Assembly: GCF_009829085.1 (NCBI RefSeq)
Contig: NZ_WUQY01000004.1
Span: 62,001-126,000 of the forward strand
DNA from: Sphingobacterium bovisgrunnientis
GTDB taxonomy: Bacteria; Bacteroidota; Bacteroidia; Sphingobacteriales; Sphingobacteriaceae
Direction of reading: 5' to 3'
DNA length: 64,000 nucleotides
In this document: piece by piece, positions 30,563-39,520 of the stretch
How positions within the stretch are numbered: the first letter of the stretch is position 1
Layout: every line of letters starts with the position of its first letter
Program-made: the position numbers and the translations under genes
The notes under the pieces: model-generated
The model's database searches: none
Told to the model about the DNA's origin: nothing
Seen by the model: the letters and a program-made list of their open reading frames with translations, nothing else

Positions 30563-31234
30563 ATGGAAAATCTGTACGACGAAAGTTGGGCTCCCATCTT
30601 AAAGCCTTTGATGCAACAAGATTACATGCGAAAACTATCTGCTTTTGTACAACAGGAGCGTACTCAATTTGAAGTTTATCCGCCTAAGAGTTTAGTATTT
30701 AATGCTTTTCGTTTGACGCCCTTGAACGATGTCAAAGTGGTGTTTTTGGGGCAAGATCCTTATCATAATATTGGTCAAGCACATGGATTATCATTCTCAG
30801 TGCCTCAGGGAGTAGCTTTTCCGCCTTCGTTAAAGAATATATTTGCTGAGCTATCCACCGATATTGAAGGTTTCCAAATACCAAGCTCTGGCGATTTGAC
30901 CAAATGGGCAAAACAAGGTGTGATGTTGTTGAATGCAACACTTACAGTACGCGCACATCAAGCTGCTTCACACCAAAAGCAAGGCTGGGAAACGTTTACC
31001 GATCAGATTATTGAAAAGATTTCTTCCGAATTGGAAAATGTAGTTTTTGTGCTTTGGGGCTCGTACGCACAAAAAAAATCCGTTCTTATTGATGAAAAAA
31101 AACATTTGATTCTAAAAGCGGTTCATCCATCACCACTTTCTGTTTATCGTGGATTCTATGGTTCTAAACCTTTTTCAAAAGCAAATAATTATTTAGTTGC
31201 TCATGGCAGAAATCCAATTGATTGGAAGTTGTAG
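30563..31234 (+). CDS. ung: Uracil-DNA glycosylase
   Basis: Ung removes uracil from DNA to start base-excision repair. The 223-residue protein carries the catalytic water-activating motif VVFLGQDPYHNIGQAHGLSF (Asp65), the FxxxL uracil-recognition area PSLKNIFAELSTDI, GVMLLNATLTVRAHQAASH, FVLWGSYAQKK and the DNA-intercalating loop HPSPLSVYRGFYG. Length fits family 1 (E. coli 229). An open frame five codons longer exists (from 30548), but a -7 box overlaps it. The stop at 31234 directly abuts the stop of the converging gene, with no room for a terminator. Confidence 0.96.
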   Translation: MENLYDESWAPILKPLMQQDYMRKLSAFVQQERTQFEVYPPKSLVFNAFRLTPLNDVKVVFLGQDPYHNIGQAHGLSFSVPQGVAFPPSLKNIFAELSTDIEGFQIPSSGDLTKWAKQGVMLLNATLTVRAHQAASHQKQGWETFTDQIIEKISSELENVVFVLWGSYAQKKSVLIDEKKHLILKAVHPSPLSVYRGFYGSKPFSKANNYLVAHGRNPIDWKL

Positions 31235-32308
31235 TTAAGCGTAGCGTTCTTTGAGGTTTTCGAAATCGTATTTCGCGTTCTCTAATCTTTCGATATGGTT
31301 AATGCGGATTTTTTTGCCATTTTGCTCAATATGTGTAACTAACAAATGGCTGTCGTAAGCTATTTTATACGGAGTTTGTAGATCCACAAACTCTGTGGCT
31401 TCTCCACGAACGACGTACTCAAGCTTACCAAAAGTGTTAAATCTTTTTACGATAAATTCATTGATGGTTTCTGTTGGCGTCACTGTAAACCAAGCGCCAT
31501 CACCCACACCGCCTAAATACATGGCATCTTTTGGTAGCGTTATTGGTTTGAAACGATAATTCATGCCTCCGATAATCAGGTCATTAGGGAATAATGCTGA
31601 TTTTTTACGCGAAATATTATCACCTAATTGTTTCAGCAAAAACCAAAAAGACTGAAATCTATTCATACGGAAGCTTTTGATGCCTTCATCGGGAACGTAA
31701 GAATAGATGATACGATCTTCCGCAGTATTTACAAGATTACTTACTGGGCTACTTTTGATTGTCTCTGGAAGATTGATGTAATGCCAAAAATGGTATTTGG
31801 GACACGATTTCATCAACATTCGGGTGATGAATCGAGAGCAATTATTGTTGTTTTTTGCGACTGCGCCATAAGGATAAGTGCCTTCAGTTACGCACTGATC
31901 ACCATAGGCTCTTGCCTTTTCAAAATTAATTCCTTTCACAATTGAAAAGAACAACTTGCCATCACCATACATTGCTGGCTTAAGGTCTTCAAAAAGTTTG
32001 ATTATATCTTCTAGGTTGGTAATGCTATTATTTTGTATTTCTGCTTTCAGCGAAATATCCAACATAGGATCAGAGAATTTGGAACGTGCGCGACCATAGC
32101 CTCGTGGCGCGATATAACGACCAAAGTCGTAAAAAAGCATCTCGCCATCTAGGTGATTTACAATCACCACACCTGTATGCCCGACCTTAAAATTTAGATT
32201 TTTGACAAGACCTATTTTTTTAAAGAACATCATCCATTTTTCATCGCCTCGAATTGTTGCATCTGGCCATGTTAAGATAATCGCAAAGTCTTGATAGTCT
32301 GTATTCAT
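31235..32308 (-). CDS. Probable permuted papain-fold (NlpC/P60- or LRAT-like) protein, DUF6695-like
   Basis: The protein has 357 residues and no signal peptide. About residue 43 is FKVGHTGVVIVNHLDGEML and near 162 is AVAKNNNNCSRFITRMLM. A His in a strand followed much later by NCSxF at a helix start is the order of permuted papain-fold hydrolases (YiiX, LRAT), so His44 and the Cys are candidate catalytic residues. The C-terminal half (PKDAMYLGGVGDGAWFTV, YVVRGEATEF) is beta-rich. I believe the family is listed as DUF6695, but that is recollection. Its ATG follows the Lrp/AsnC stop codon directly (TAAATG), so regulator and enzyme form one operon. Confidence 0.55.
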   Translation of the reverse strand: MNTDYQDFAIILTWPDATIRGDEKWMMFFKKIGLVKNLNFKVGHTGVVIVNHLDGEMLFYDFGRYIAPRGYGRARSKFSDPMLDISLKAEIQNNSITNLEDIIKLFEDLKPAMYGDGKLFFSIVKGINFEKARAYGDQCVTEGTYPYGAVAKNNNNCSRFITRMLMKSCPKYHFWHYINLPETIKSSPVSNLVNTAEDRIIYSYVPDEGIKSFRMNRFQSFWFLLKQLGDNISRKKSALFPNDLIIGGMNYRFKPITLPKDAMYLGGVGDGAWFTVTPTETINEFIVKRFNTFGKLEYVVRGEATEFVDLQTPYKIAYDSHLLVTHIEQNGKKIRINHIERLENAKYDFENLKERYA

Positions 32309-32779
32309 TTAATATTCTAACGGCACAATAGGTTCTTTTTTCGAAGTCGACATAATCATCATCGTCTGAAAAGTTTTTACAAACGGAATTTTAGAAATCT
32401 TCTCCATGATCACTGCCTCATAGGCTTTGATGTCTTTAACGTATACTTTGAGGATAAAGTCACAGTTACCCGTGACGTGATGACATTCCGTGACTTCAGG
32501 AATAGCTTTTACGGCTTCCACAAACTCGGGAATAGCATTGTGGGTGTGAAAATCCAACGAAATCTGAATAAAAGATTTAATACCTAAACCTAATTTTTCT
32601 TCATCAACGAAAGCGTGATAACTCTTAATAAATCCAGAGTTTTCCAATTTGCGTACACGCTCTAATGTAGGTGCAGGTGAAAGACCGATATTTGTAGCAA
32701 GCTGCAAATTCGTAATACGGCCATTTTCTTGCAAGAGGCGTAAAATCTTGAGATCAAGTTTGTCAAGTTGGTAGGACAT
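32309..32779 (-). CDS. Lrp/AsnC-family transcriptional regulator
   Basis: A 156-residue regulator starting at the ATG at 32779 (MSYQLDKLDLKILRLLQENG); the open frame extends 11 codons upstream but this is the standard family N-terminus. Residues 5-60 form the AsnC winged helix (NLQLATNIGLSPAPTLERVR), and 70-150 the RAM ligand-binding domain (AIPEVTECHHVTGNCDFILK, SKIPFVKTFQTMMIMSTSK). Family members bind amino acids and control their metabolism. The next gene starts at the base after its stop, so its most likely target or partner is that hydrolase-like protein, besides its own promoter. Confidence 0.93.
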   Translation of the reverse strand: MSYQLDKLDLKILRLLQENGRITNLQLATNIGLSPAPTLERVRKLENSGFIKSYHAFVDEEKLGLGIKSFIQISLDFHTHNAIPEFVEAVKAIPEVTECHHVTGNCDFILKVYVKDIKAYEAVIMEKISKIPFVKTFQTMMIMSTSKKEPIVPLEY

Positions 32780-33214
32780 ATAATTTCTTTCTTCGAAATG
32801 TAAATATAACAAATATTATACAATACTATATCTTTTTGGGTAAGTAAAAGCACTGTGTAAAGTCTTCTTTGGAAAATTTTGTTAGGTCTGAAATGTTCGA
32901 ATGTGAAATCTCTCTGGAAATTTAATAAATAGACCATATCGACTTTTTTGATTATTAAACGTTATTTCGTATAGTTTACATCTATGATGATTATTCTTCG
33001 AAATAGAATTTAACAATATCGAATCATTTTTTTGTCAAAAAATTATGTTAAAATCGTCTTGAACACACAAAGAAGTGACTTTTGTCATAAATTGACCTAC
33101 TTTCACGTTCAGAGAGACCAAAAAATGCTATATTATTAGTATTTATATCGTAACTTTGTGTTCCCAAAAAGGTCTGCTATAATGGTTTGACGTGTAAAAA
33201 GGGAAGCATTAAAT
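32780..33214. other. Intergenic region between the Lrp/AsnC gene and sufB
   Basis: The 435 bases hold divergent upstream regions. A TAACTTTG -7 box lies at 33151-33158 for sufB. The remainder is very AT-rich with no coding frame of note and no clear hairpin; I see no convincing IscR- or Fur-like palindrome. Confidence 0.5.
33151..33158 (+). promoter_or_regulatory. -7 box TAACTTTG upstream of sufB
   Basis: TAACTTTG matches TAnnTTTG, 56 bases before the sufB ATG. No TTG lies at the expected -33 distance. Confidence 0.5.
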
Positions 33215-34666
33215 ATGAGTACCAAAGACGACGAATTACTGAAAGAGCTGGAGCAAGAAGAATACAAATACGGTTTCACGACTGATATTGAGATGGATAT
33301 TGCTCCCAAAGGATTGAATGAAGATACAATTCGCCTAATATCATCTAAAAAAAATGAACCAGAATGGTTATTGGAATGGAGATTAAAAGCTTTCCGCCAT
33401 TTCCTTTCTATGGATATGCCAACTTGGCAAAATTTTGATAATCCAGAAGTAGATTTTCAAGAATTATCATACTACGCTGCACCAAAGCCCAAAAAGCAAT
33501 TGGAAAGTTTAGACGAAGTGGATCCTGAATTATTGGAGACTTTCGCCAAACTAGGCATTCCTTTGGACGAGCAAAAGGTATTAGCAGGTGTGGTTGCTGT
33601 GGATGCAGTATTTGACTCGGTGTCGGTAAAAACTACATTCCGTGAAAAATTGAAAGAAAAAGGAGTTATTTTCTGTTCATTTGGTGAGGCTGTTCAAGAA
33701 TATCCTGAATTAGTTAAAGAATATTTGGGCACTGTAGTTCCGCAAACGGATAATATCTATGCGGCATTGAACTCAGCTGTATTCTCTGATGGTTCATTCG
33801 TTTACATTCCAAAAGGCGTTCATTGTCCAATGGAATTGTCTACATATTTCCGTATCAATGCACAAAATACAGGTCAGTTTGAACGTACATTAATCGTTGC
33901 GGATGAAGGTTCTTACGTTTCTTATTTAGAAGGATGTACGGCTCCGATGCGTGATGAGAATCAATTGCACGCTGCTGTGGTAGAATTGATCGCCATGAAA
34001 GATGCTGAAATTAAATATTCTACTGTTCAAAACTGGTATCCTGGTGATAAAGACGGTAAGGGTGGTATTTTCAACTTCGTAACTAAGCGCGGTATCTGTA
34101 AAGGTGATAACTCGAAGATTTCTTGGACACAAGTAGAAACGGGTTCGGCGATTACTTGGAAATATCCAGGCGTAATCTTAAAAGGTGACAATTCTGTAGG
34201 TGAATTTTACTCTGTAGCTATGACGCGTAATATGCAAGTAGCGGATACAGGTACAAAAATGATTCACTTAGGTAAAAACACGAAATCTAAGATTGTTTCG
34301 AAAGGTATTTCTGCAGGTAAATCACACAATAGCTATAGAGGTTTGGTGAAAATTGGTCCTAATGCGGACAACTCACGTAACTTCACACAATGTGACTCTT
34401 TGTTGATTGGTGACCGTTGTGGAGCGCATACTTTCCCTTATATCGAGAACAAAAACAAAACGGCTAAACTAGAGCACGAAGCAACAACCTCAAAAATAGG
34501 TGAAGATCAAGTGTTCTACTTAAATCAACGTGGTATCGATTCAGAAAAAGCTGTTGGATTAATCGTAAACGGTTACGCAAAAGAAGTGCTTAACCAGTTG
34601 CCAATGGAATTTGCTGTTGAAGCACAGAAGTTATTAGCGATCTCGTTAGAAGGTTCGGTAGGTTAA
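33215..34666 (+). CDS. sufB: Fe-S cluster assembly scaffold protein SufB
   Basis: SufB is the core scaffold of the cytoplasmic SufBC2D complex, on which Fe-S clusters are built. The 483-residue sequence includes [93 protein letters not shown] and [19 protein letters not shown], all SufB blocks, including the conserved cysteines. Length is standard (about 480). It is the first gene of sufB-sufC-sufD. sufS and sufE do not follow; other genes begin after sufD. Confidence 0.97.
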   Translation: MSTKDDELLKELEQEEYKYGFTTDIEMDIAPKGLNEDTIRLISSKKNEPEWLLEWRLKAFRHFLSMDMPTWQNFDNPEVDFQELSYYAAPKPKKQLESLDEVDPELLETFAKLGIPLDEQKVLAGVVAVDAVFDSVSVKTTFREKLKEKGVIFCSFGEAVQEYPELVKEYLGTVVPQTDNIYAALNSAVFSDGSFVYIPKGVHCPMELSTYFRINAQNTGQFERTLIVADEGSYVSYLEGCTAPMRDENQLHAAVVELIAMKDAEIKYSTVQNWYPGDKDGKGGIFNFVTKRGICKGDNSKISWTQVETGSAITWKYPGVILKGDNSVGEFYSVAMTRNMQVADTGTKMIHLGKNTKSKIVSKGISAGKSHNSYRGLVKIGPNADNSRNFTQCDSLLIGDRCGAHTFPYIENKNKTAKLEHEATTSKIGEDQVFYLNQRGIDSEKAVGLIVNGYAKEVLNQLPMEFAVEAQKLLAISLEGSVG

Positions 34667-34751
34667 GGAAATTTGAAAATTAGATAATTTGAAAATGTGA
34701 GCAGGATAGAATCTCAATACTCACATCTCAATACTCAATACTAAAAAAGAA
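34667..34751. repeat. Short direct repeats in the sufB-sufC spacer
   Basis: The spacer holds two AATTTGAAAAT units (34673 and 34687) followed by CTCAATACTCA, CTCAATACTCA and CAATACTAA in quick succession. These simple repeats separate two otherwise tightly linked genes. Confidence 0.6.
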
Positions 34752-35510
34752 ATGTTATCAATAAAGAATTTGCAAGCGTCTGTTGAAGACAAACAAATAT
34801 TAAAAGGATTAAACTTAGAAGTAAAAGCGGGTGAAGTTCACGCAATCATGGGACCTAACGGTGCTGGTAAAAGTACATTGGGTAATGTATTAGCTGGTCG
34901 TGATTCGTACGAAGTGAATGGTGGTGAAGTAACGTTGGATGGAAAAGATTTATTGGATCTTTCTCCAGAAGATCGTGCGCGTGAAGGTTTGTTTTTGGCT
35001 TTCCAGTACCCAGTAGAAATTCCTGGTGTGTCAAATATCAATTTCTTGAAAACTGCTGTAAGTGACATCCGTGAATATAGAGGTCTTCCTCCATTAGAAG
35101 CGAAAGAATTCTTAGCAATGGTAAAAGAGAAACAAAAATTAGTAGAATTCTCTGCTAATTTGGCGAATCGTTCGTTGAACGAAGGTTTCTCTGGTGGTGA
35201 GAAAAAGCGTAACGAAATCTTCCAATTGGCGATGTTGAATCCTAAATTAGCGATTTTGGATGAGACGGATTCAGGTTTGGACATCGATGCATTGCGTATT
35301 GTAGCAAATGGCGTAAACCAATTGCGTTCGAAAGACAATGCTTTCGTGATAATCACACACTACCAACGTTTATTAGATTATATCGTTCCAGATTTCGTTC
35401 ACGTATTGCACAATGGTCGCATTGTCAAAACTGGAACTAAAGAATTGGCATTAGAATTAGAAGAAAAAGGTTACGATTGGTTAAAAGACTTAGATGCGCA
35501 AAATGCCTAA
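34752..35510 (+). CDS. sufC: Fe-S cluster assembly ATPase SufC
   Basis: The 252-residue ABC-type ATPase energises the SufBCD scaffold. It has Walker A HAIMGPNGAGKSTLGNVL, the Q-loop LFLAFQYPVEIPGVSNINF, the signature GFSGGEKKRNEIFQL, Walker B LAILDETDSGLDIDALRI and the switch His in IITHYQRLLDYI. EIPGVSNINFL and FSGGEKKRNE are specific to SufC among ABC ATPases. It lies between sufB (85 bases upstream) and sufD (31 bases downstream). Confidence 0.97.
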   Translation: MLSIKNLQASVEDKQILKGLNLEVKAGEVHAIMGPNGAGKSTLGNVLAGRDSYEVNGGEVTLDGKDLLDLSPEDRAREGLFLAFQYPVEIPGVSNINFLKTAVSDIREYRGLPPLEAKEFLAMVKEKQKLVEFSANLANRSLNEGFSGGEKKRNEIFQLAMLNPKLAILDETDSGLDIDALRIVANGVNQLRSKDNAFVIITHYQRLLDYIVPDFVHVLHNGRIVKTGTKELALELEEKGYDWLKDLDAQNA

Positions 35511-35541
35511 TCTAATCGGTCACCGATAAAAATTTAAGGTC

Positions 35542-36876
35542 ATGAGCGGATTGATAACAAATAACATGAGTACAACAATAGCAAACTCTTTATTCGAACA
35601 GTTGACGTTTACTTTTCAAGAATTGGAAGTGACTAATGAGCCTTCTTCATTGAAAGCAATTCGTCAAGAAGCTTTCGGAAAATTCGAAAAAGCAGGTTTT
35701 CCAACAGTTAAGAATGAAGAATGGAAATATACAAACATTCATGCTTTAATCAACAAAACATATTTGTTGAATGAAGATGTGGATGTAGCAAATTTGGATT
35801 TGAGCAAAGCGGATATTCCAGAATTGGATGCACACCGTATCGTATTGATCAATGGTCAATATGTGTTGGCTTTCTCTTCGTTGGAAGATGAGGTTGGCAT
35901 TACGGTAAAACCAATTGAAGAAGCTGTAGAAGAAGCTAATTTCCAAAAACACTTTGCCCAATATGCAGATAAAGCGGATAATGCATTGGTGGATTTGAAT
36001 ACAGCTTTATATACTTCGGGTATTTATTTATCTGTTGGCAAAAATAAAGTAGTTTCTAAACCATTGCATATCGTGCATGTAGCGACAGGTGGCGAAGAGT
36101 TTTTCGCACAAACAAGAAACTTATTCGTTGTAGAAGCTAATGCTGAAGTAGAAATCATTGAATCATTCATCACATTAGAAAATACAGCTAAAAACTTGCA
36201 CAATAAGGTTACGGAAATTGTATTGGACGAAAATGCAAAAGTTCAGCACTATTACCTTCAAGTAGCTGATGCAGTAAGTAACTATATCAACCATACCGAA
36301 GTTTACCAAGCAAAATACAGTTTGTACAACAATTACAATTGTACTTTCCCTGGTGCTACTTTTGTACGTAATAATATCAATGTGCGTTTGGATGCGGAAA
36401 ATGTGGAGTCACATTTATACGGTATCAATTTATTAGCTAACAAACAATTGGTTGATAACCATACGGTAGTAGATCACTTAAAGCCACACTGTGAATCGTA
36501 CGAGTGGTACAAAAACATTCCTCAAGACGAATCAACAGCAGTATTTAATGGTAAAATCTTCGTTCGTGAGGATGCACAAAAAACAAACGCTTTCCAACAA
36601 AATAACAATATGTTGATTGGTGATAAAGCAACGGTTTATACAAAACCTCAATTAGAAATCTTTGCAGATGATGTGAAATGTTCGCACGGATGTACGATGG
36701 GTCAATTTGACGATGAAGCTTTGTTCTATTTAAGAGCAAGAGGTATCGGCGAAGAGTCTGCACGTATTTTATTGGTACACGCTTTTGCTTTTGACGTGAC
36801 TTCACGTTTTTCAAATGAAGTGGTTCGCGCTTATGTAGAAGATCTTGTGGCCAAAGGTTTAGACAGAAAAAATTAG
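35542..36876 (+). CDS. sufD: Fe-S cluster assembly protein SufD
   Basis: SufD pairs with SufB in the SufBC2D scaffold and is needed for iron acquisition. The 444 residues include TVKNEEWKYTNIHALINKTY near the start, and in the beta-helix core VEANAEVEIIESFITLENTA, NINVRLDAENVESHLYGINL, HLKPHCESYEWYKNIPQDES, AVFNGKIFVREDAQKTNAFQ and DDVKCSHGCTMGQFDDEALF, typical of SufD. The C-terminus is FDVTSRFSNEVVRAYVEDLV. A second ATG eight codons in (35566, MSTTIANSLFEQL) is an equally possible start. A terminator follows at 36894, ending the suf transcript. Confidence 0.96.
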   Translation: MSGLITNNMSTTIANSLFEQLTFTFQELEVTNEPSSLKAIRQEAFGKFEKAGFPTVKNEEWKYTNIHALINKTYLLNEDVDVANLDLSKADIPELDAHRIVLINGQYVLAFSSLEDEVGITVKPIEEAVEEANFQKHFAQYADKADNALVDLNTALYTSGIYLSVGKNKVVSKPLHIVHVATGGEEFFAQTRNLFVVEANAEVEIIESFITLENTAKNLHNKVTEIVLDENAKVQHYYLQVADAVSNYINHTEVYQAKYSLYNNYNCTFPGATFVRNNINVRLDAENVESHLYGINLLANKQLVDNHTVVDHLKPHCESYEWYKNIPQDESTAVFNGKIFVREDAQKTNAFQQNNNMLIGDKATVYTKPQLEIFADDVKCSHGCTMGQFDDEALFYLRARGIGEESARILLVHAFAFDVTSRFSNEVVRAYVEDLVAKGLDRKN

Positions 36877-36893
36877 TAGTGTAGTTTTATATT

Positions 36894-36927
36894 AAAAGCG
36901 TCTAGGGAGAAATTCTTAGACGCTTTT
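36894..36927 (+). terminator. Terminator of the suf operon
   Basis: An 11-bp stem (AAAAGCGTCTA / TAGACGCTTTT) with a 12-base loop is followed by a run of T. Confidence 0.8.
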
Positions 36928-36951
36928 TTTGTTTTCTATGTTGACAAAATA

Positions 36952-37919
36952 TTATCGACCAGTCAGATCCAAACGAATGGGTAGACTATAAGCAACTCTA
37001 ACCAGAACACCGCGCATGTATCCTGGAGTCCATTTTTTAGCTCTTTTTAAAACGTTGATTGCAGCATCGCCAGTTCCAAATCCTAAATCTTCGTCTATTT
37101 TCATATCAACCATTTTTCCTTCTTGATCAATAACAAAGGAAACTTTAACAGTACCTTTTACCCTAGCATTAATTGCTTCCTTGGGATAGTTGTAATTATT
37201 CGCAATAAATGTTCGTATGGCTATTATATCTCCAGGATAAATAGGTGGTTGATGATAGTTCTTGTCATCATAAAAGTATTCCTTATTCAAGGAATCTTTT
37301 GTAACCCCTGAGATAAGCTTCCCATTATCGTATGTCTCTTCAAAGCTGTATTTGTCACCCATAAAACTTCCAGTCCATTTTCCTGTGCGTTTGTGTTTTT
37401 CGTAGTTTCCTTTTTCTACGGTAGAGTTACTCAATTCAATTTCAGCGTACCCATTGCCATTGTAAAGATGACGTTTGCCTAAGGAATCGTGATAAACAAG
37501 TATTAACGTATCCGTAACTTTAATTTTTTCTTTTTCTTCTTTATAAGGGTATTCAAACGCTAGTTTTAGCTTTCCGTTAGAATAATAATAGTAAGCTGTA
37601 TCAATCAAAACTCCATCTGGACTATAGGTTTCTTTTGTTTTTATTTTTCCATTTTCGTAAGCCTCCAGCTTTTGTCCAATAAATTTTTTGCCTTTAATGT
37701 TTGGAAATGTTCCTATTAATTTGGTTTTATTGGTTTGAATATATTTTTCTATTACGCGGACTTGAGCGTTTTCTAATATAGATAATTCGCGATAATAATG
37801 AGCTTGCTCCTTTTCTTGGTTTCTTTACCCTCTTTCGTATATAAAGTTGTAAATGATAATTGGCCGTAAACAATTTGAATAAGCAAGCTTATCAATATTG
37901 TGCTGAATAGTCTTTTCAT
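36952..37919 (-). pseudogene. TonB C-terminal-domain protein, broken by a frameshift near its N-terminus
   Basis: From the ATG at 37919 the frame encodes a signal peptide (MKRLFSTILISLLIQIVYGQ) and LSFTTLYTKEGKETKK, then shifts and stops at TAG about 14 codons later. The second frame carries the rest: KEQAHYYRELSILENAQVR, KLEAYENGKIKTKETYSPDG and on to the TonB_C domain (NYPKEAINARVKGTVKVSF, AKKWTPGYMRG) ending at 36952. Adding one base to the A run near 37821-37829 restores a single frame of about 320 residues. The central part has MORN-like YxNGKLK repeats, typical of Bacteroidota energy-transducer TonB-like proteins that carry antitoxin-like repeats. Without the signal peptide the distal frame would not be exported. 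A sequencing error in the homopolymer is possible. Confidence 0.78.
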
Positions 37920-38041
37920 CTTAAGTTAATCTTTTTGTCTTAATCGTAAATATAATGTTTTGAGTCTAAAACCAAAAACTTATCCTAGGACAGGAAAACA
38001 CGAATTAGAGTCAAAACCTGATGATTCAGAATTCACAATGG

Positions 38042-38049
38042 TATATTTG
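38042..38049 (+). promoter_or_regulatory. -7 box TATATTTG upstream of the MFS gene
   Basis: TATATTTG fits TAnnTTTG, 15 bases before the ATG at 38065. Confidence 0.45.
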
Positions 38050-38064
38050 AGCAAATTTTGAATA

Positions 38065-39321
38065 ATGATACACGAAAATTGGTTCAAAACATATATATAC
38101 ATCTGGATAGGGCAGTTTGTCTCCTTATTGACTAGCTCGGCAGTCAATTTTGCAGTAATTATATATTTGAGTTTACATTACAAGTCTGCTGAAGTATTGG
38201 CATTTGCTGGAATTGCAGGATTATTGCCACAAGCAATTATAGGACCATTCGCGGGAGTATATATTGACCGTTGGGATCGTAAGAAAGTCATGATATACGC
38301 GGATGCTTTTATTGCATTATGTACTTTTTTGATGTCATTTGCATTTGTGAAAGGCGAAGCGAATCTGATATTTGTGTATGCACTTCTTGTTTGTCGTTCA
38401 TTGGGTCAAGCTTTTCATACGCCAGCAATGCAGGCTATTGCTCCTTTGATTGTGCCTGAGGATAAATTATTGAAAGTATCAGGGATAAATCAAATGCTAC
38501 AGTCTGTCAGTATGATTGCAGGACCAGCTGTGGGTACTTTAGCGATTACTTTCTTGCCTATTTCAAAGGTTTTGTATTTGGATGTGATTGGCGCTTGTTT
38601 GGCGATAGTTTCTTTGTTATTTGTGACGATTCCGAAGTTGACAAAGCAAAGTGAAGATAATGATATATCGACTGTATTGACAGATTTGAAATTAGGCTTC
38701 GCTGAAATTCAAAAAAATAAAGGTCTATATATGTTATTCGTCTATGCGATGTTGACTACATTTTTTGTGATGCCTGTTGCCATTATGTATCCATTATTGA
38801 CAATTGAACATTTTGCAGGGGGCAAATGGGAGATGAGCATCATCGAAGTGGTGTGGGGTGCTGGTATGTTAGTTGGTGGTGGAATCTTAAGTGCATGGCA
38901 GGGTTCTATCTCTAAAGTTATCTTAGTCAATGCGATGCATATATTTCTGGGGTTGACATTTGTGTTTTCGGGATGGATAAGTAGTGATTTATTTTGGATA
39001 TTTGTGGCTATTACAACTCTGGGCGGAATAGGAATGTCTTTCTTCAATGCCTCTTTTATGACCATTATTCAAGAAGAAGTTAAGCCTGAATTTTTAGGAC
39101 GTGTGTTCTCGATGTACTTTAGCTTTGCTATTATCCCAAGCGTTATTGGCTTACTTTTTACAGGTTGGATAGCAGACAAAATCGGGGTGGTCAATGCTTT
39201 TATAATCAGTGGATTGGCAATGTGTGTGGTTGGATTGTTATCATTTCTAACACCTGCTGTAATGAATCTAGGGAAGAGTAAGGAATTAGGTTCTGAAGTA
39301 TTACCAAATGATACCAAATAA
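38065..39321 (+). CDS. MFS exporter (DHA3/MefA-like)
   Basis: A 418-residue major facilitator protein with twelve predicted membrane helices. The first helix region IYIWIGQFVSLLTSSAVNFA, the A-like motif GVYIDRWDRKKVMIYADA, RSLGQAFHTPAMQAIAPLIV and the second-half counterpart LGRVFSMYFSFAIIPSVIGL place it in the DHA3 drug:H+ antiporter group, which includes macrolide efflux proteins such as MefA. The substrate is not known. It is monocistronic, between a -7 box and a hairpin. Confidence 0.9.
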   Translation: MIHENWFKTYIYIWIGQFVSLLTSSAVNFAVIIYLSLHYKSAEVLAFAGIAGLLPQAIIGPFAGVYIDRWDRKKVMIYADAFIALCTFLMSFAFVKGEANLIFVYALLVCRSLGQAFHTPAMQAIAPLIVPEDKLLKVSGINQMLQSVSMIAGPAVGTLAITFLPISKVLYLDVIGACLAIVSLLFVTIPKLTKQSEDNDISTVLTDLKLGFAEIQKNKGLYMLFVYAMLTTFFVMPVAIMYPLLTIEHFAGGKWEMSIIEVVWGAGMLVGGGILSAWQGSISKVILVNAMHIFLGLTFVFSGWISSDLFWIFVAITTLGGIGMSFFNASFMTIIQEEVKPEFLGRVFSMYFSFAIIPSVIGLLFTGWIADKIGVVNAFIISGLAMCVVGLLSFLTPAVMNLGKSKELGSEVLPNDTK

Positions 39322-39322
39322 A

Positions 39323-39349
39323 AAAAGCTTCTCAATTTGAGAAGCTTTT
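39323..39349. terminator. Terminator between the MFS gene and tRNA-Gly
   Basis: A 13-bp stem (AAAAGCTTCTCAA / TTGAGAAGCTTTT) serves the MFS gene. On the other strand it can end the tRNA transcript one base beyond its 3' end. Confidence 0.85.
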
Positions 39350-39350
39350 G

Positions 39351-39423
39351 AGCGAAAGACGAGATTCGAACTCGCGACCCCAACCTTGGCAAGGTTGTGC
39401 TCTACCAACTGAGCTACTTTCGC
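39351..39423 (-). tRNA. tRNA-Gly, anticodon GCC
   Basis: The 73-nt minus-strand sequence folds into a full cloverleaf: acceptor GCGAAAG/CTTTCGC with discriminator T, D stem GCTC/GAGC with AGTTGGTA loop, anticodon stem CAACC/GGTTG with loop TTGCCAA (anticodon GCC), and T arm GCGAG-TTCGAAT-CTCGT. The CCA end is not encoded. Confidence 0.97.
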
Positions 39424-39520
39424 TTGTTTGTGATACAAAAATAATGCTTTTTTAATTTTTGTCAAGCCTTATTTTTAAAAAATATATCAAAATCACTTGA
39501 TTCGCTTAATTTTTAGTCAC

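Noticed and set aside
34838..35356. A 172-codon minus-strand frame opposite sufC
   Set aside because: It mirrors the conserved ABC ATPase sequence and is a shadow.
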